NCBI GenBank assembly: GCA_032622095.1
Contig: CP136068.1
Coordinates: 137,833,989-137,897,988 of the forward strand
DNA from: Siphonodentalium dalli
Lineage: Eukaryota; Mollusca; Scaphopoda; Gadilida; Siphonodentaliidae
DNA: 64,000 nt
Direction: 5' to 3'
Part shown: in pieces, positions 32,756 through 45,345 of the stretch
Layout: every line of letters starts with the position of its first letter
Numbering within the stretch: the stretch's first letter is position 1
The notes under the pieces: model-generated
What the model was told of the DNA's origin: nothing
Seen by the model: only the letters and a program-made list of their open reading frames with translations
Database searches by the model: none
Program-made: the position numbers and the translations under genes

Positions 32756-34396
32756 GCATGCGGTATGTCCATTTAAAATAAATGCTTTATTAAATTCATT
32801 CATTAAACATGATTTTCTTAGTCTATAACTCCCTTCAGTTCTCCATTGTACATTAGCGACTGCATCACATAAATATTTCCCATTATACAAAACCTATTTA
32901 TTTCCAGGAGATTATGTAGAGAAAATTGATACCTGAAATTGAAATAACTATATTACTGTTCCATCACAACATTACTTCTTATTGGATAAAATATTTACAT
33001 CGGGCAATCTGATTGGCTGGATTCGGATGTATTAATGTGACTGAAGCAGGCGATACTTATCAATTTACTCTATCTTACTAAGGCCAATATAAACAATATT
33101 CTCATTCCCACCGAATCTATTTTTGGTCCTCTCCTCAAACGTTTTTAATTTGTTCGTTTTAAAAACTTTTTCTTCTCTTGCCTCAACCTTCAAAGTACAT
33201 GTGCGGTAACCCATTAATCAGTCTATCTCAATCAAATTTGGCAATTTAAATAACCTTGTATTGTATAGAACTGATTATGAATATTTAAAAATATACATTG
33301 GAAGGGTCTATTATTCAACTTGAGAGGTGCCATGGAAAATGAGCAGACGACAGACAAACCAGAGAATAATTCAAATGCAGAAGGATTCTTATACATGGCA
33401 GGAAATGTTCAGATAATTGGAGTTCAACAAACGTTTTTTTTGTTAATTTCACTTGACAATTAGTTTCCTTAATCCTTTCCTATAAAGGAAACTAATTGTC
33501 AATGAGAATGTGATATGAATAAAATATAAAATTCGCCCGCCGGCCCAAATTTCCAAAAGAGTTGGATGAGAATCCAGTAGTTCAGTTATATTGGCCTCAG
33601 CTTAATTGGCTCTCTAAGGGATTTGCTGTCCGCACTAAATGAATTGGTTTTCCGGCATTGACGATCTGTCATTCTGACCCATGGAAGCAGGAATCATCAA
33701 ATGACCACCTCAACTCACTCTATCCAACTGTAGTGTTGGTGAGTCGTAGGGAATTTATTTTGGTTTATCTGCCTCAGGGCTGAAGGGGTCATTGTCACCA
33801 CATTTTGGTGTTTTGGGTAACCATCACTATACCTTTGTGGTTTTATACTCTTGCTATATGTTATCGCTAATTTTAGAGTTATATCGCCAAGAAATTATTA
33901 GTAACATTGATTCAGGCGAATAGATACTATTTTGAAAAGCTGCACATTACACCAACATCAGACAATGCAAAATGATTGCTTTGTTAATTAAAGTTAAATT
34001 CTTGACCAACCTCATTGCACTAATGAAAATAGACACAAAAACAAAGAGGCAAATTGGGGGACTAGATCTTCTATCACCAGCCCCAGAGCACAGTACATGT
34101 ATTGTTGTATATGGTTGAAGTGAAGTGTCTCAGTCAACTGTAAATATCTGCATTTTGCAACTTCCTTTAAGGATTTTGATTTGTTAAAAAGACATAAAGG
34201 TCTAGTTTTTTCATGTGATATACAAGATCTCCAACTCCTTTAATATGTTGGGATATAAGATTTTATGAAACTCGTTTCATAAACTCGTTTCATAAAATAT
34301 AACTCGTTGGAGATCCTCTCTATCTATATAGTCCATCTAGTGAATGCAAAAAGACAGTTATACACTGGTATGCTTTTTGTTTCATCTCGGTTATCA
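32756..34396. other. Family E fragment in unrecognised DNA
   Basis: Positions 33290-33505 hold E pieces (ATACATTGGAAGGGTCTATT, GAAATGTTCAGATAATTGG) and a palindrome ACTTGACAATTAGTTTCCTT facing its complement. The flanks are unremarkable, except AACTCGTTTCATAAA repeated near 34268-34300. Confidence 0.45.
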
Positions 34397-34849
34397 TTAA
34401 CCCTTTACCCAACAGAACGGCCCTGTGCCAATGCATTCTCTTATATATGCGAGTCGACCATAGGTCGCCTCGCATATATAAGAGAATGCATTGGCTTAAC
34501 ACATATTAAAAATGATAAAATTGTCAAAGAATGTAGAAAAATATTATAAAAATTGTTAAAAAATGTAAGAACAAAAATTAATATTGTTAAAGAATGTAAG
34601 AAAAAATGCTAAAAAGTGTTAAAAAAGAATTTTTTAGGCCAATGCATTCTCTTATATATGCGAGGCGACCTATGGTCGACTCGCATATATAAGAGAATGC
34701 ATTGGCACAGGGCATAACTGTAACTATCACAATGTGGTCAATGAACCGCGTCCAATGATATCCATATTTGTATGGTGTTATTGAGACAGACCGAAGATAT
34801 TTTAGGCTGTTGAAGCTTTATTTGGCCGTTTTGTTGGGTAAAGGGTTAA
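34397..34849 (-). mobile_element. Family A TTAA MITE, expanded spacer
   Basis: Exact TTAA and two hairpins, but the spacer between them is about 60 bases longer because the AAATTGTTAAAGAATGTAAG segment is repeated. Confidence 0.9.
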
Positions 34850-35249
34850 ACCGCAATGTAAGCTTCTTACTTCTCTATCAGATGTCATGATTAAACATTG
34901 GGGAGTCTTTAAACGCTCATCTACCCCCCACTACATCACTTTATGCCATATTATTCAACACTTAGAATACATTTATATAAAACTATTCACTGACTCTATG
35001 CTCTGAGCTACCCTAAAATCAACATTCAGGGAACCATGGTGGCACGAACGGAGGATTACATGATCCTGGCGGCAAAACAAGCCTGGAAATAGTGTGTCTG
35101 ACATCTGCAGAATGAGGTCCACAGAGGGTAAATTTAGTGATGCTATCCCGCACAGCGGTCCAGCATCAGCAAATACTCCCTCTGGGAACCTCATTCTGTT
35201 TGACCTCAACTGCTATGAGAGACCTAAGGATCAAATTGATGTTCCCCAA
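34850..35249 (+). repeat. Tandem duplication, segment 1
   Basis: ACCGCAATGTAAGCTTCTTA begins both this and 35625-36044. The shared content includes GGCACGAACGGAGGATTACA and the left half of a D element starting CAAGCCTGGAAATAG near 35075. Confidence 0.85.
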
Positions 35250-35624
35250 TTAACCCTTTACCCAACAAACCGGCCAAAACCGGCCAAATAAAGCTTCAAC
35301 AGCCTAAAATATCTTCGGTCTGTCTCAATAGAACCATACAAATATGGATATCATTGGAACCGGCTCCTTGACCACATTGTGATAGTTACAGTTATGCCCT
35401 GTGTCAATGCATTCTTTTATATATGCGAGTCGACCATAGGTCGCCTCGCATATATAAGAGAATGCATTGGCCTAAAAATAATTTTCTTACATTCTTTAAC
35501 AATTTTATAATTTTTAATGTGTTAAGCCATTGCATTCTCTTATAAATGCGAGGCGACCTATGGTCGACTCGCATATATAAGAGAATGCATTGGCACAGGG
35601 CCCTTCTGTTGGGTAAAGTGTTAA
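35250..35624 (+). mobile_element. Family A TTAA MITE
   Basis: Two hairpins with several arm changes (GTCAATGCATTCTTTTATAT). The right end is GGGTAAAGTG with TTAA. Part of the tandem duplication. Confidence 0.9.
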
Positions 35625-36044
35625 ACCGCAATGTAAGCTTCTTACTTCTCTAACAGATGTCATGATTAAACATTGGGGAGTCTTTAAACGTTCATCTACC
35701 CCACTACATCACTTTATGCCATATTATTCAACACTTAGCATACATTGATATAACACTATTCACTGTCTCTATGCTCTGAGCTACCCTAAAATAAACATTC
35801 AGGGAACCATGGTGGCACGAACGGAGGATTACATGATCCTGGCGGCAAAACAAGCCTGGAAATAGTGTGTCTGACATCTGCAGAATGAGGTCCACAGAGG
35901 GTGAATTTAGTGATGCTATACTACACAGTGGTCCAGCATCACCAAATTCTCCCTCTGGGAACCTCATTTTGATAGACCTCAACTGCTATGGGAGACCTAA
36001 GATAAAATTGAAGTTTCCCAGTTAAAGATGGCGATGTTCGCCCA
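35625..36044 (+). repeat. Tandem duplication, segment 2
   Basis: Second copy of 34850-35249. It keeps about 20 bases (near GTTAAAGATGGCGATGTT) that segment 1 lacks before the next A element. Confidence 0.85.
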
Positions 36045-36384
36045 TTAACCCTTTACCCAACAGAAGGGCCCTGTGCCAATGCATTCTCTTATATATGCGA
36101 GTCGACCATAGGTCGCCTCGCATATATAAGAGAATGCATTGGCCTAAAAAAATGTGTTAATATGTTAAGCCAATGCATTCTCTTATATATGCGAGGCGAC
36201 CTATGGTCGACTCGCATATATAAGAGAATGCATTGGCACAGGGCATAACTGTAACTATCACAATGTGGTCAAGGAGCCGATTCCAATGATATCCATATTT
36301 GTATGGTTATATTGAGACAGACCGAAGATATTTTAGGCTGTTGAAGCTTTATTTGGCCGGTTTTGGCCGGTTTGTTGGGTAAAG
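36045..36384 (-). mobile_element. Family A MITE, right TTAA lost
   Basis: Left TTAA and both hairpins are present with a much shortened spacer (CTAAAAAAATGTG). The right side stops at GGGTAAAG then runs into D sequence. Confidence 0.85.
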
Positions 36385-36469
36385 CTCCAATATGCATTTT
36401 ATCTTCTGCAAATTAGGAGATTTAAAAACTGAACAGAATGCAAAAAGTAACTAAATTATTTTTTTATTT

Positions 36470-36661
36470 GAGACTATAGATACATTGTTTTATTTGAGAC
36501 TATAGATACTAACATTGTTTTATTTGAGACTATAGATACTAACATTGTTTTATTTGAGACTATAGATACTAACATTGTTTTATTTGAGACTATAGATACT
36601 AACATTGTTTTATTTGAGACTATAGATACTAACATTGTTTTATTTGAGACTATAGATACTT
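36470..36661. repeat. 30-bp minisatellite inside D, about six copies
   Basis: Unit ATTGTTTTATTTGAGACTAT plus AGATACTAAC. The same sequence occurs once in other D copies as AATTTGAGGCTATAGATACT or its complement (for example 60420-60460), so the array grew from D core. Confidence 0.9.
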
Positions 36662-36812
36662 CCCAGGAGATGAAGTCTAAGCATAATAAGGTCAACAGCG
36701 GTTGAATTTGGTGATGCTAGCCCGCTGTGCAGGATAGCATCACAAAAATTAACTCTCTGGTGACCTCATTCTGCAAATGAAAGACAAACTATTTCCAGCC
36801 TTGCAGCAGCAA

Positions 36813-38010
36813 GGTTTTGTTCTTTAGCTGTGCTAAGGTCACAGAGGCAGGCTTTTATTTTTGGTAACTTTCTTTGTATAAAGCTTTAGTAAAAAACAAT
36901 AGGGTCCCGGTGGGCTGAATTGATTGTTGTAACATCACCAATGAACGAAATTAGATTATTTTATATTTCCCCTTGGAATGTGAGCGAATCATTTACGCAT
37001 ATCGCATGGTGTGATGAATAGATTATTGTATATACATGTACACTCACAGTACATAAAATGTTAGCTAATGTTTTGTTATGAACTGGATAGTAGTCACTGA
37101 TTGGTAAAATTTATAGATTCCCATTCATTCGTGATTCATTTGCAATGATATTCAGAGTGGGCCAGGTTCATGTTTAATAAAAGAACATCCCTACCAGGAA
37201 TTGAAAGGGAATTGAGTGCGTAAAATATGTAACAGCACCTTTTAATATGCCCGTTTTGAAAAAGGGCACTTGTCAGGCACTTATTATGTTATTATATTTC
37301 TGTAGTAAGTTTGAACTGAATGAAATTAAATTTGGTATGGTAGCCCAAAATACAGGTGAAGTTCTAATTTGGGATCCACCTGCCATTTTTCACCTGAGTT
37401 TAGGCACATTGTTGAAATAACCACGGGCGTATTTTGCCACACCCTTAACCGATGCTTTTGTTTACCGGAGATACTGTTTCTGAGTGTTAGACTTCAGCTT
37501 CCATTGCCCAGTATAGAACTATTTCACTATCCTGTGGTTACGATCACAAAAATAATCTAAATTTGCCCATTTTGGGTATTCTGACCCTAGGCTCCATTTT
37601 ACCTGCATTTAAATGATCAATTAAGGTTAATTTGCATATTTACACCGGACTAAGTGGTTAACAGGTGTTACTGTACATCAAAATTGACATATACATGTAT
37701 TGCCAAAATACCCAACTTCGAGATTATTCAGTAGTAGACAAGCTTTTTCCTGTAAACTTTCACTCAGATACAGTCAGTGTCCCCAATTAACCACACTCCC
37801 TGTGGTATATTTTAAGAAAAAGATGCACTCTTTAGTCATAAAGACATATCAGCACGAGTTCACTTTACAGTCACTCACTACACTTGTATACTCTTGCTAA
37901 TCAGATTATTCATAAGTACTCTATGCACCAAGTGGCTCAGCCATGCACTCAGAATTCCCTACCTTCAAATATGGCGGTATCATTTTATAACAGAATATCC
38001 CCTTGGCAGG
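36813..38010. other. No gene recognised in 1.2 kb
   Basis: No transposon ends. Open frames of 63 to 66 codons (37369-37900) show nothing recognisable. Confidence 0.35.
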
Positions 38011-38227
38011 TACAGTAATGCTCTAAATAATCGACTCCTTAACCACAGCAGAATTATGGGTAACTTTTCAGGATTTAGTCGGAAATATGGCTTGTTGCCA
38101 TTCATCGGAAAGCTCTCAGTGAGAGCTTTCCGATGAATGGCAACAAGCCATATTTCCGACTAAATCCTGAAAAGTTACCCATAATTCTGCTGTGGTTAAG
38201 GAGTTGATTATTTAGAGCTTTACTGTA
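38011..38227. mobile_element. Family F palindromic TA MITE
   Basis: Standard 217-bp copy with CTCTCAGTGAGAG centre and TA at both sides. Confidence 0.9.
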
Positions 38228-38827
38228 TGATGAACCACATATGCTAGAACTACTTTATTACATTTTAGAAATATTTATTTTCTGTATTAGAGTTGTTATC
38301 AACAGCAGGCAGACTGGTGTTTATCTTGGGGGGTGCTTCGTCTTGAAAACATCCATCAATCGCTTCAGGAACGTTATCACTGTCCAGACATAACCAGCTG
38401 TAATATATATGTTAAATACACCATGGTTGTCTAAGTCTATCAGAATATTTGAACATTCACCCCATTAATTTGATGGATTTGATTTAATTCTATCAATTTA
38501 TGTTTTCCTGAGGTATAAACTATCAGCACTGTATGTTATGTTTTATTAATGACATATTTTGTGCTTATTTCGCTATATCAAACTGGTATTTTATGACTCA
38601 GGCGCTACCCCCATTAGTCATAATCATCAGCCTGTTGATGGTGGACTGAAATCGGAAGAAGAAGAAGAAGAAGAAGGAAGATTCATAATTAAATTTTTAC
38701 TGTCAAACAAACAGTCCTTGGTTTGAGAATTGTTTCATCAACGAGAGTCACTTTATTTAATTTATATAAAAGATTGGCGTTGTGTGGTGACAATTTTATA
38801 CAATTGTCTAATTTTTAGGAAAATCAT
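38228..38827. other. No gene; GAA microsatellite
   Basis: GAAGAAGAAGAAGAAG at about 38657-38675. Otherwise unrecognised. Confidence 0.4.
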
Positions 38828-39043
38828 CAGTAAATGCCCTAAATAATCGACTCCTTAACCACAGCAGAATTATGTGTAATTTACCAGGATTTAGTCGGGA
38901 AATATGGCTTGTTGCCATTCATCGGAAAGCTCTCAGTGAGAGCTTTCCGTTGAATGGCAACAAACCATATTTCCTGACTAAATCCTGAAAAGTTACCCAT
39001 AATTCTGCAGTGGTTAAGGAGTCAATTATATAGGGCATTACTT
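38828..39043. mobile_element. Family F palindromic MITE, decayed ends
   Basis: Arms complete, but TA is missing on the left and the right end reads ATTACTTG. Several unpaired differences between arms mark it as older. Confidence 0.8.
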
Positions 39044-39687
39044 GTATACCGCAGGTGTGAACACCAAATCATTATACAATTGTCTGGCTTTTGAAGATAA
39101 TCATATTTAAGCATTATCATGGGTCCGATGTCTCAAGAGTTCTCAGTAACTCAGATATGCCGCAGATTGGGTTCGGTCTGCCCATTTTTAGCTGAGTTAT
39201 GGTTCTTGTTTGTTAACTTAGAATTTGCTGATTATTTTGGTTTCCGGATGATAACTTCAGTTATTAAAGCATAACCATGTGGCCAATACCTCATCTTCAG
39301 AAGCTCAGTGACCAAATTCTGTCATGTTTTCGTGCTTCATCTGCGGGAGCCATAGGAAATCACACTCATTATTTCTGTACGATCAATCTTCACTGCTTTA
39401 GTTTGAGGATTGGTGGCGTCTTGGGATTTGTGAACCTTGAGCGTGTAATAAATTTCGAACTAATTGTATTGACAGCATCTCCCATGTCGATAGAAGAAGG
39501 GAGATGTAATTGGTTGCGGCCTTATTCCTGTCTGGGACTCCAAATTGTGAACACTGCCAAGTTTATTCTCCGAACTGGATATTTGGAACCACTAGTCATC
39601 AAGAATTGTCATCGTCAGATGTCAAGGTCACTGAAGGATAAAAGTGTATCATCAGAATTAAATTTATTTTTATGCCAGTTTGTGTGG
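39044..39687. other. Unrecognised; 137-codon open frame
   Basis: A frame from 39277 stays open into the next MITE. I recognise no domain, the last 14 codons are MITE sequence, and there is no splice or promoter evidence, so I do not call a gene. Confidence 0.3.
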
Positions 39688-40077
39688 TTAACCCTTTACC
39701 CAACAAACCGGCCAAAACCGGCCAAATAAAGCTTCAACAGCCTAAAATATCTTCGGTCTGTCTCAATAGAACCATACAAATATGGATATCATTGGAACCG
39801 GCTCCTTGACCACATTGTGATAGTTACAGTTATGCCCTGTGCCAATGCATTCTCTTATATATGCGAGTCGACCATAGGTCGCCTCGCATATATAAGAGAA
39901 TGCATTGGCCTAAAAAAAATCTTTTTTTACCATTTGTTCTTACATTCTTTAACAATTTTATAATTTTTAATGTGTTAAGCCAATGCATTCTCTTATATAT
40001 GCGAGGCGACCTATGGTCGACTCGCATATATAAGAGAATGCATTGGCACAGGGCCGTTCTGTTGGGTAAAGGGTTAA
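39688..40077 (+). mobile_element. Family A TTAA MITE
   Basis: Exact TTAA, two perfect hairpins, small deletion in the spacer. Confidence 0.9.
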
Positions 40078-40300
40078 ACGTAGAACAGCTGAAGACAAGG
40101 GAGCCTCATATCTTGCTCGTTCTACGCCCATTCGAGGAAAGGGTGGGTATCCAATGGCTCAGCATGTAAATGCATAGCCTATTACCGTGCTCATGTATAA
40201 GCTCTCTAGTGATGAAAAAACAGGTTTAATGCCTTACAGGTCAAAAGTCCCACATAGTCCATAAATAACCTATATTATATCTATATAAATTTGGGCTAGA

Positions 40301-40353
40301 CAAGCAGTAAAAGTTGTGGTTTCAAACCCTGACATGGGTAATCGGGACAGTTT
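40301..40353 (+). repeat. SINE-like 3' fragment
   Basis: GTGGTTTCAAACCCTGACATGG resembles the B-box region at 8905-8930 in shorter stretches (TTCAAA.CCTGACATGG), followed by AATCGG..AC as there. Confidence 0.4.
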
Positions 40354-40733
40354 TTAACCCTTTCCAGACAAACGTATAGATAATACAAGTGCAGAAGAAT
40401 TCCTAATCATTGGGAGGGGGGTTGGGGGGATGTTCAACAAATGACCTACAGTGATGCCCTAAATAATAAACTCCTTAACCACAGCAGAATTATGGGTAAC
40501 TTTTCAGAATTTAGTCAGAAATATGGCTTGTTGCAATTCATCGGAAAGCTCTTAATGCCCTAAATAATTAACTCCTTAACCACAGCAGAATTATGGCTAA
40601 CTTTTCCGGATTTAGTCGGAAATATGGCTTGTTGCCATTCATCGGAAAGCCATGATTAAGGAGTCGATTATTTAGGGCATTACTGTAACTACTCGTCCAA
40701 TGAGTATTTACTATATAATATAGAATGTGTTAA
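40354..40733 (+). mobile_element. Family E MITE, hit by F
   Basis: TTAACCCTTTCCAGACAAAC at the left, TGAGTATTTACTATATAA and TTAA at the right. The left part is internally deleted. Confidence 0.7.
40447..40687. mobile_element. Family F MITE with two left arms
   Basis: TA-flanked. Two copies of the left arm (GCCCTAAATAATNAACTCC type) stand head to tail, followed only by the end of a right arm (AGGAGTCGATTATTTAGGGC). Confidence 0.85.
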
Positions 40734-41634
40734 ATCTTAATCTGAGTTTTTATTTTGTTCTGATGTCAACGTAAAATATTCACACATCAAGTCAACCTTT
40801 CGTTCCTGACTATATTACACTGACAATATCCCGGCCTCGTTCACCACAAGAATTAACAACCCCTAATTGGTGGTGGCATTATATCCTCTGCAGCTGAATA
40901 CTTCAGAATTACCCATGTCCTGTTAGCACTCCGGAGATATATGCCTTCCCCTCCGATACGTGCCGCGGCTCGGAGAAAGCCCCCTCCAGGCAAATATAGC
41001 TTAGCTAGACTGCATTGACATTCAACAAGCTTGTTGTCGTCCCGTAATTATGTTGTGTCGTTTCCTCTTGGGAGTGATTTGTATTACGGTTGATGAGTCT
41101 AATTGAATTTGTAGAAGGTCACTGGTGGATTTTTTCTGCTTTTTATGCAGGCAGATATGCAGCTTTTCTCCGTTCCTTGCGAGGACAATCTTGCTATCAT
41201 GAGTTTATTGTTTATAGTATATTGTGGTGAATTCAACATGGATATATATCTGAATTTTTGTGTTGATAATAGGGCTTGTTGTCAGCTGTTGTTGTATGCT
41301 TTAATTTGTCCACAAATGTTGCAAACCAACTTCGGCATACCATATTTCAAGTTTAGGTAAAAGTCATATTGGGCAAGAAATTAAATTGCAATCGATAACA
41401 ATGATGCAAAGATCTTTGCTTTATATAACATATTGTTTTGAAATAGTAACATTGGCTGTCCCATAGTGTTAGTGTGTGGAAGACATTTTACAGAAAAACA
41501 ATTTCTGGTACTATACAGATCTACTTCAGCACACTAGCAGTAGGCCATTATACATAACTGGAACTCTGAGATTGTTGCATCTCAAAGTTTCAAACAGTGT
41601 ATGACGTTCCATGATTGTGAATGATAATAGCCTT
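40734..41634. other. No gene recognised
   Basis: GC-richer patch near 40900-41000 (CCGGCCTCG, GTGCCGCGGCTCGG). No repeat ends or exon borders that I trust. Confidence 0.35.
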
Positions 41635-42034
41635 TTAACCCTTTACCCAACAAACCGGCCAAAACCGGCCAAATAAAGCTTCAACAGCCTAAAATATCTT
41701 GGGTCTGTCTCAATAAAACCATACAAATATGGATATCATTGGAACCGGCTCATTGACCACATTGTGATGGTTACAGTTATGCCCTGTGCCAATGCATTCT
41801 CTTATATATGCGAGTCGACCATAGGTCGCCTCGCATATATAAGAGAATGCATTGGCCTAAAAAAAAACTTTTTTTAACACTTTTTACCATTTTTTCTTAC
41901 ATTCTTTAACAATTTTATAATTTTTAATGTGTTAAGCCAATGCATTCTCTTATATATGCGAGGCGACCTATGGTCGACTCGCATATATAAGAGAATGCAT
42001 TGGCACAGGGCCATTCTGTTGGGTAAAGTGTTAA
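41635..42034 (+). mobile_element. Family A TTAA MITE
   Basis: Full length with TTAA at both sides, two perfect hairpins and right end GGGTAAAGTG. Confidence 0.9.
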
Positions 42035-42764
42035 CTGAGTCGGTTTTATGGTTCTTGTCATATTCCCATTGTATTTTCCCACTGGGAAAATGACAATAAT
42101 GTCAACATCCCAGCACACGACTTCATTTAGCAGCGAAGAGGTTAATAAGAAAATCTTCAATTTTTCCGACTCCACTCTAATACTAATAACTGAAACTTGG
42201 CCTGGTTCCCACAAGCTGTATTGATATCCCTTTCTATAATGTTTCACTTTTATACACCAAAGACTTTATATATCTTATTCTATAGACAAAAAAAAAATTA
42301 CACTGAGAACGTACCACTTGTTTTTGTTGTTTAAAGCAACAAGGGTGATAATTTATATTTAGTATCCTTCTGTTTTTACCACCTCTTTATCACGTTTACT
42401 GCCGATTACGAGTTATCTCATACTTGTTGCCTATAATTGAATGGGCGTTGGCAGTGAACACGTTAAGATTCGTTTATGATTTATGAATCCAGCCATAATA
42501 TCTTGGTGCATTTGTTCTGAGTAATTTGCACTTGAAATCGCACTTTCCTTGGAATTTGACACAAAGTCACGCATAGTTTGGTATGCACTAGTGAATTTTT
42601 TTCCGGAACACTCAGGCGTGAAGGCGGAGTCTGACTCAAACAGCTGTTGTACCGATTAGTTACTCATGCAATTTCTAACAAGCCAGAACATCTTTCTCAA
42701 AACAGTCTCTAAATATACCATTGTATTGTTATTGCATCCACAAAGAGTTGTAACTTTCTTCACA
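42035..42764. other. No feature seen
   Basis: Nothing recognised in either strand. Confidence 0.35.
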
Positions 42765-42981
42765 TACAGTAATGCCCTAAGTAATCGACTCCTTAACCGC
42801 AGCAGAATTATGGGTACCTTTTCAGGATTTAGTCGGATATATTGCTTGTTGCCATTCATCGGAAAGCTCTCGCTGAGAGCTTTCCAATGAATGGCAACAA
42901 GCCATATTTCTGACTAAATCCTGAAAAGTTACCCATAATTCTGCTGTGGTTAAGGAGTCGATTACTTAGAGCATTACTGTA
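42765..42981. mobile_element. Family F palindromic TA MITE
   Basis: 217 bp. The arms differ at a few places (GTTAACCGCAGCAG against CTGCTGTGGTTAAG), so substitutions have begun to separate them. Confidence 0.9.
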
Positions 42982-43049
42982 CCATGATTTGCAGCGAGAG
43001 TTTTATGGTAGATTTATATGTCCTGGAAACAATATAGATGTGATAGCAG

Positions 43050-43165
43050 ACAAGGGCCAGCCTTTAGGGTGATCGACTTAGGAGACATCATCATCTCCCT
43101 GAAATATTCCACTTCTCCCTACTTTTGTCTTAGGGAGGAGAGACTTCTCTCTAATATACCAGTAT
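43050..43165. repeat. Family K-related fragment
   Basis: AAGGGCCAGCCTTTAGGGTG, CCACTTCTCCCTACTTTTGT and TTAGGGAGGAGAGACTTCTC follow K order. The CAGGGACCAG terminus is decayed. Confidence 0.45.
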
Positions 43166-44569
43166 GCATATTTCAAAACAGCATAATGGAAGTGAGTATT
43201 TATTCTGTACCAAGTTGGCAGTCTCTTTGAAAAGCCGATGAAAATCCTAGATTGGATGTACGTCTCTAGAACTCTCTATTAAAATTAGGTTCTGTTTTGA
43301 AGGGATTCCCTCCATTTCATTGGAGAGTGGAGCCGACTGCGCGCGATTTCATTGGTTTATGGCATAACTGATCACTTCACAGATCTGAGGGCAATGTCGC
43401 TTTGACAATTTTCCCACGCATTGTCAAAGTCAACTATTATTGGAAAACTGAATACAGGCGATATATCCATAATTCATTTTACTCATCGCATTATTGGAGA
43501 CATATCATCTTCAAGTTTTTATCAGTCAGCGATATTCATGACTGATAATTCTTTCGCATCTTGTTGTATTTATAACTATTTCTAAATACTACAATTCTCA
43601 CAAACATTTACTATGCCAGGAATGCACGCCTTAGTTGGAAATGGTTTATTATGTTGTCATGTTGGGAATGCCACGTCGCTGTAAATATGAAATATAATGG
43701 ACACTTCTAGAGACGTTAGGATATATACGTCAGCTTTTCAAAAAGAGTGCCATGTGGGCCATTAAGTGTTCATTCATGCTCAATAGATGAACAATATAAT
43801 GAGCATTAAATTAACATGGCTTGTTCGAACTGCACAATTATCTATAGACAAATTGGTAAGAGGTATCTCATAACACCTATGCAGTAGATTTCCGAACAAT
43901 TTCATTGAAACCCCACTGAAATTACGTGTTTTGTTAATTTTTCGACAAATTTGAGATCTTTTCGTTTTTAGTGCAGTTCCATTTTTTTTAGCATGTAAAA
44001 ATTGCACTGTAGACCATGGAAAGAAAATTTAGAGCTACAGTCATTCTGAAATGTTTAATACATGTACAATAAACCCAGCCCATCCCTTCTAAAACGCTTG
44101 ACGTCTTCATACCATAGTAGTGGCTGTTGAATCAAGCTCGCTAACCACTGAACCATGTGCCGATATAGAAAAAAATGTCACAATTTTAGACCACAAAAAA
44201 CCATCGCTTCATGTCTCGGAGACAGGTCTATTCTCTACACACTATTCCCTTGTCTATACACGGGACAGATCCAATATTACTTGTCGCACTCATAAAGCTT
44301 GCCGAGCAGGTGGAAATGGTTGTCAGTCTCATAATATTTTACTATCCACATCGTCCCTGAGGAATTCTCGATTTATGTTTCAATTGTTTTTTGTGGGAAG
44401 GCTGTCAGTTATGCGTGTATTTTCATCAAGCATTCAATATGATCAATTTCTTAGTATGCACTCTTTGTACTGGGTATTGGTATATATACACTCAGTCAGA
44501 GAAATTATATAGTAGTATCTGTTAGTATCTGTGGCGCAGTGCAAGCCTAATTATACCCCTGCAACGAAG
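43166..44569. other. No gene recognised in 1.4 kb
   Basis: A 130-codon frame at 44120-44512 starts in sequence whose complement (TGGTTCAGTGGTTAGCGAGC) looks like a tRNA A box, so it may be another SINE head. No domain is recognised. Confidence 0.35.
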
Positions 44570-45165
44570 TTAGGGGGGTATACTGGAGTCAGCTTGTCCG
44601 TCTATCCGTCCTTCGTCCGTCCGTGGACACAAATTTGTCCGGAGTTTTTCTCAGTCGTTTTTTGATAAATTTCCGTGAAACTTGGCACAGGCATCAACTA
44701 TGGGAACCTGTGCACCTGCGATTATGACGTCTGTCGGACTTTTTTTGGTGGAATTATTCCCCTTTTTCGACTTGGAAATTCTTTTGCAACATGCCTAATT
44801 TTGTCCGAGCTTTTATTCCTACATTTTTAGGTCAATGTTTTTTAATCTTGGCACAGATATTTAGTACCATGGGAACTTGTGCACCTGCAATTATGACGTC
44901 TGTCCGACATATTTTGGTGGAGTTATCCCCCTTTTTCGACTTAGAACATTTTTGCAACATGCCTAATTTTGTCCGAGCTTTTATTCCTACATTTTTCGGT
45001 TAATAGGTTTAAGATTATGGTTCGGGTTGTGCACCTGCAATGGGAACTGTTATTTTATTATTTTACTAAATGTTTACTGACATGTGAAACATCTTAGTAT
45101 TTTTAAAACACGGGGGGGGGGGGGGGTATCGTTAGTCCCATTGGGACAGTCACACCTCTAGTTGT
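44570..45165. repeat. Dispersed repeat with 195-bp tandem pair
   Basis: Bounded by TTAGGGGGGTATACTGGAGT on the left and GTCCCATTGGGACAGTCACA on the right. Inside, a segment with GCAACATGCCTAATTTTGTC and TTTTATTCCTACATTTTT is present twice. A poly-G run lies at about 45112-45127. The TCCGTC-rich start looks like a dispersed repeat of invertebrate genomes, from general impression only. Confidence 0.5.
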
Positions 45166-45199
45166 GTATGATATTAGCAGCATACAAATTTTTTCATCT

Positions 45200-45345
45200 C
45201 CAAATTCACCCTCTGGGGACCTCATTCTGCTTTTGGCCTCATATTCTGGAAATAATTCTGTAGTCTCAAATTAGCATTGTTTTTAGTTACTTTTTCCCCT
45301 TTGTTTCAGTTTCTATATCTCCTAATTTCCATAAGATCAAAATGA
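45200..45345 (-). repeat. Family D fragment
   Basis: AAATTCACCCTCTGGGGACC through GTTTCTATATCTCCTAATTT: one palindrome arm plus part of the core. Confidence 0.65.

Larger units (their letters stand above)
35854..36812 (+). mobile_element. Family D MITE, hit by A
   Basis: Begins CAAGCCTGGAAATAGTGTGT and ends ACAAACTATTTCCAGCCTTG. The A element at 36045-36384 interrupts the core, and a 30-bp tandem repeat has expanded within it. Confidence 0.75.

Noticed and set aside
39277-39729. 150-residue open frame
   Set aside because: Its last 14 residues are the start of a family A element, no domain is recognised, and there is no splice or promoter support.
44120-44512. 130-residue open frame
   Set aside because: It begins in a tRNA-like A-box sequence on the opposite strand and has no recognised domain or conserved pattern.
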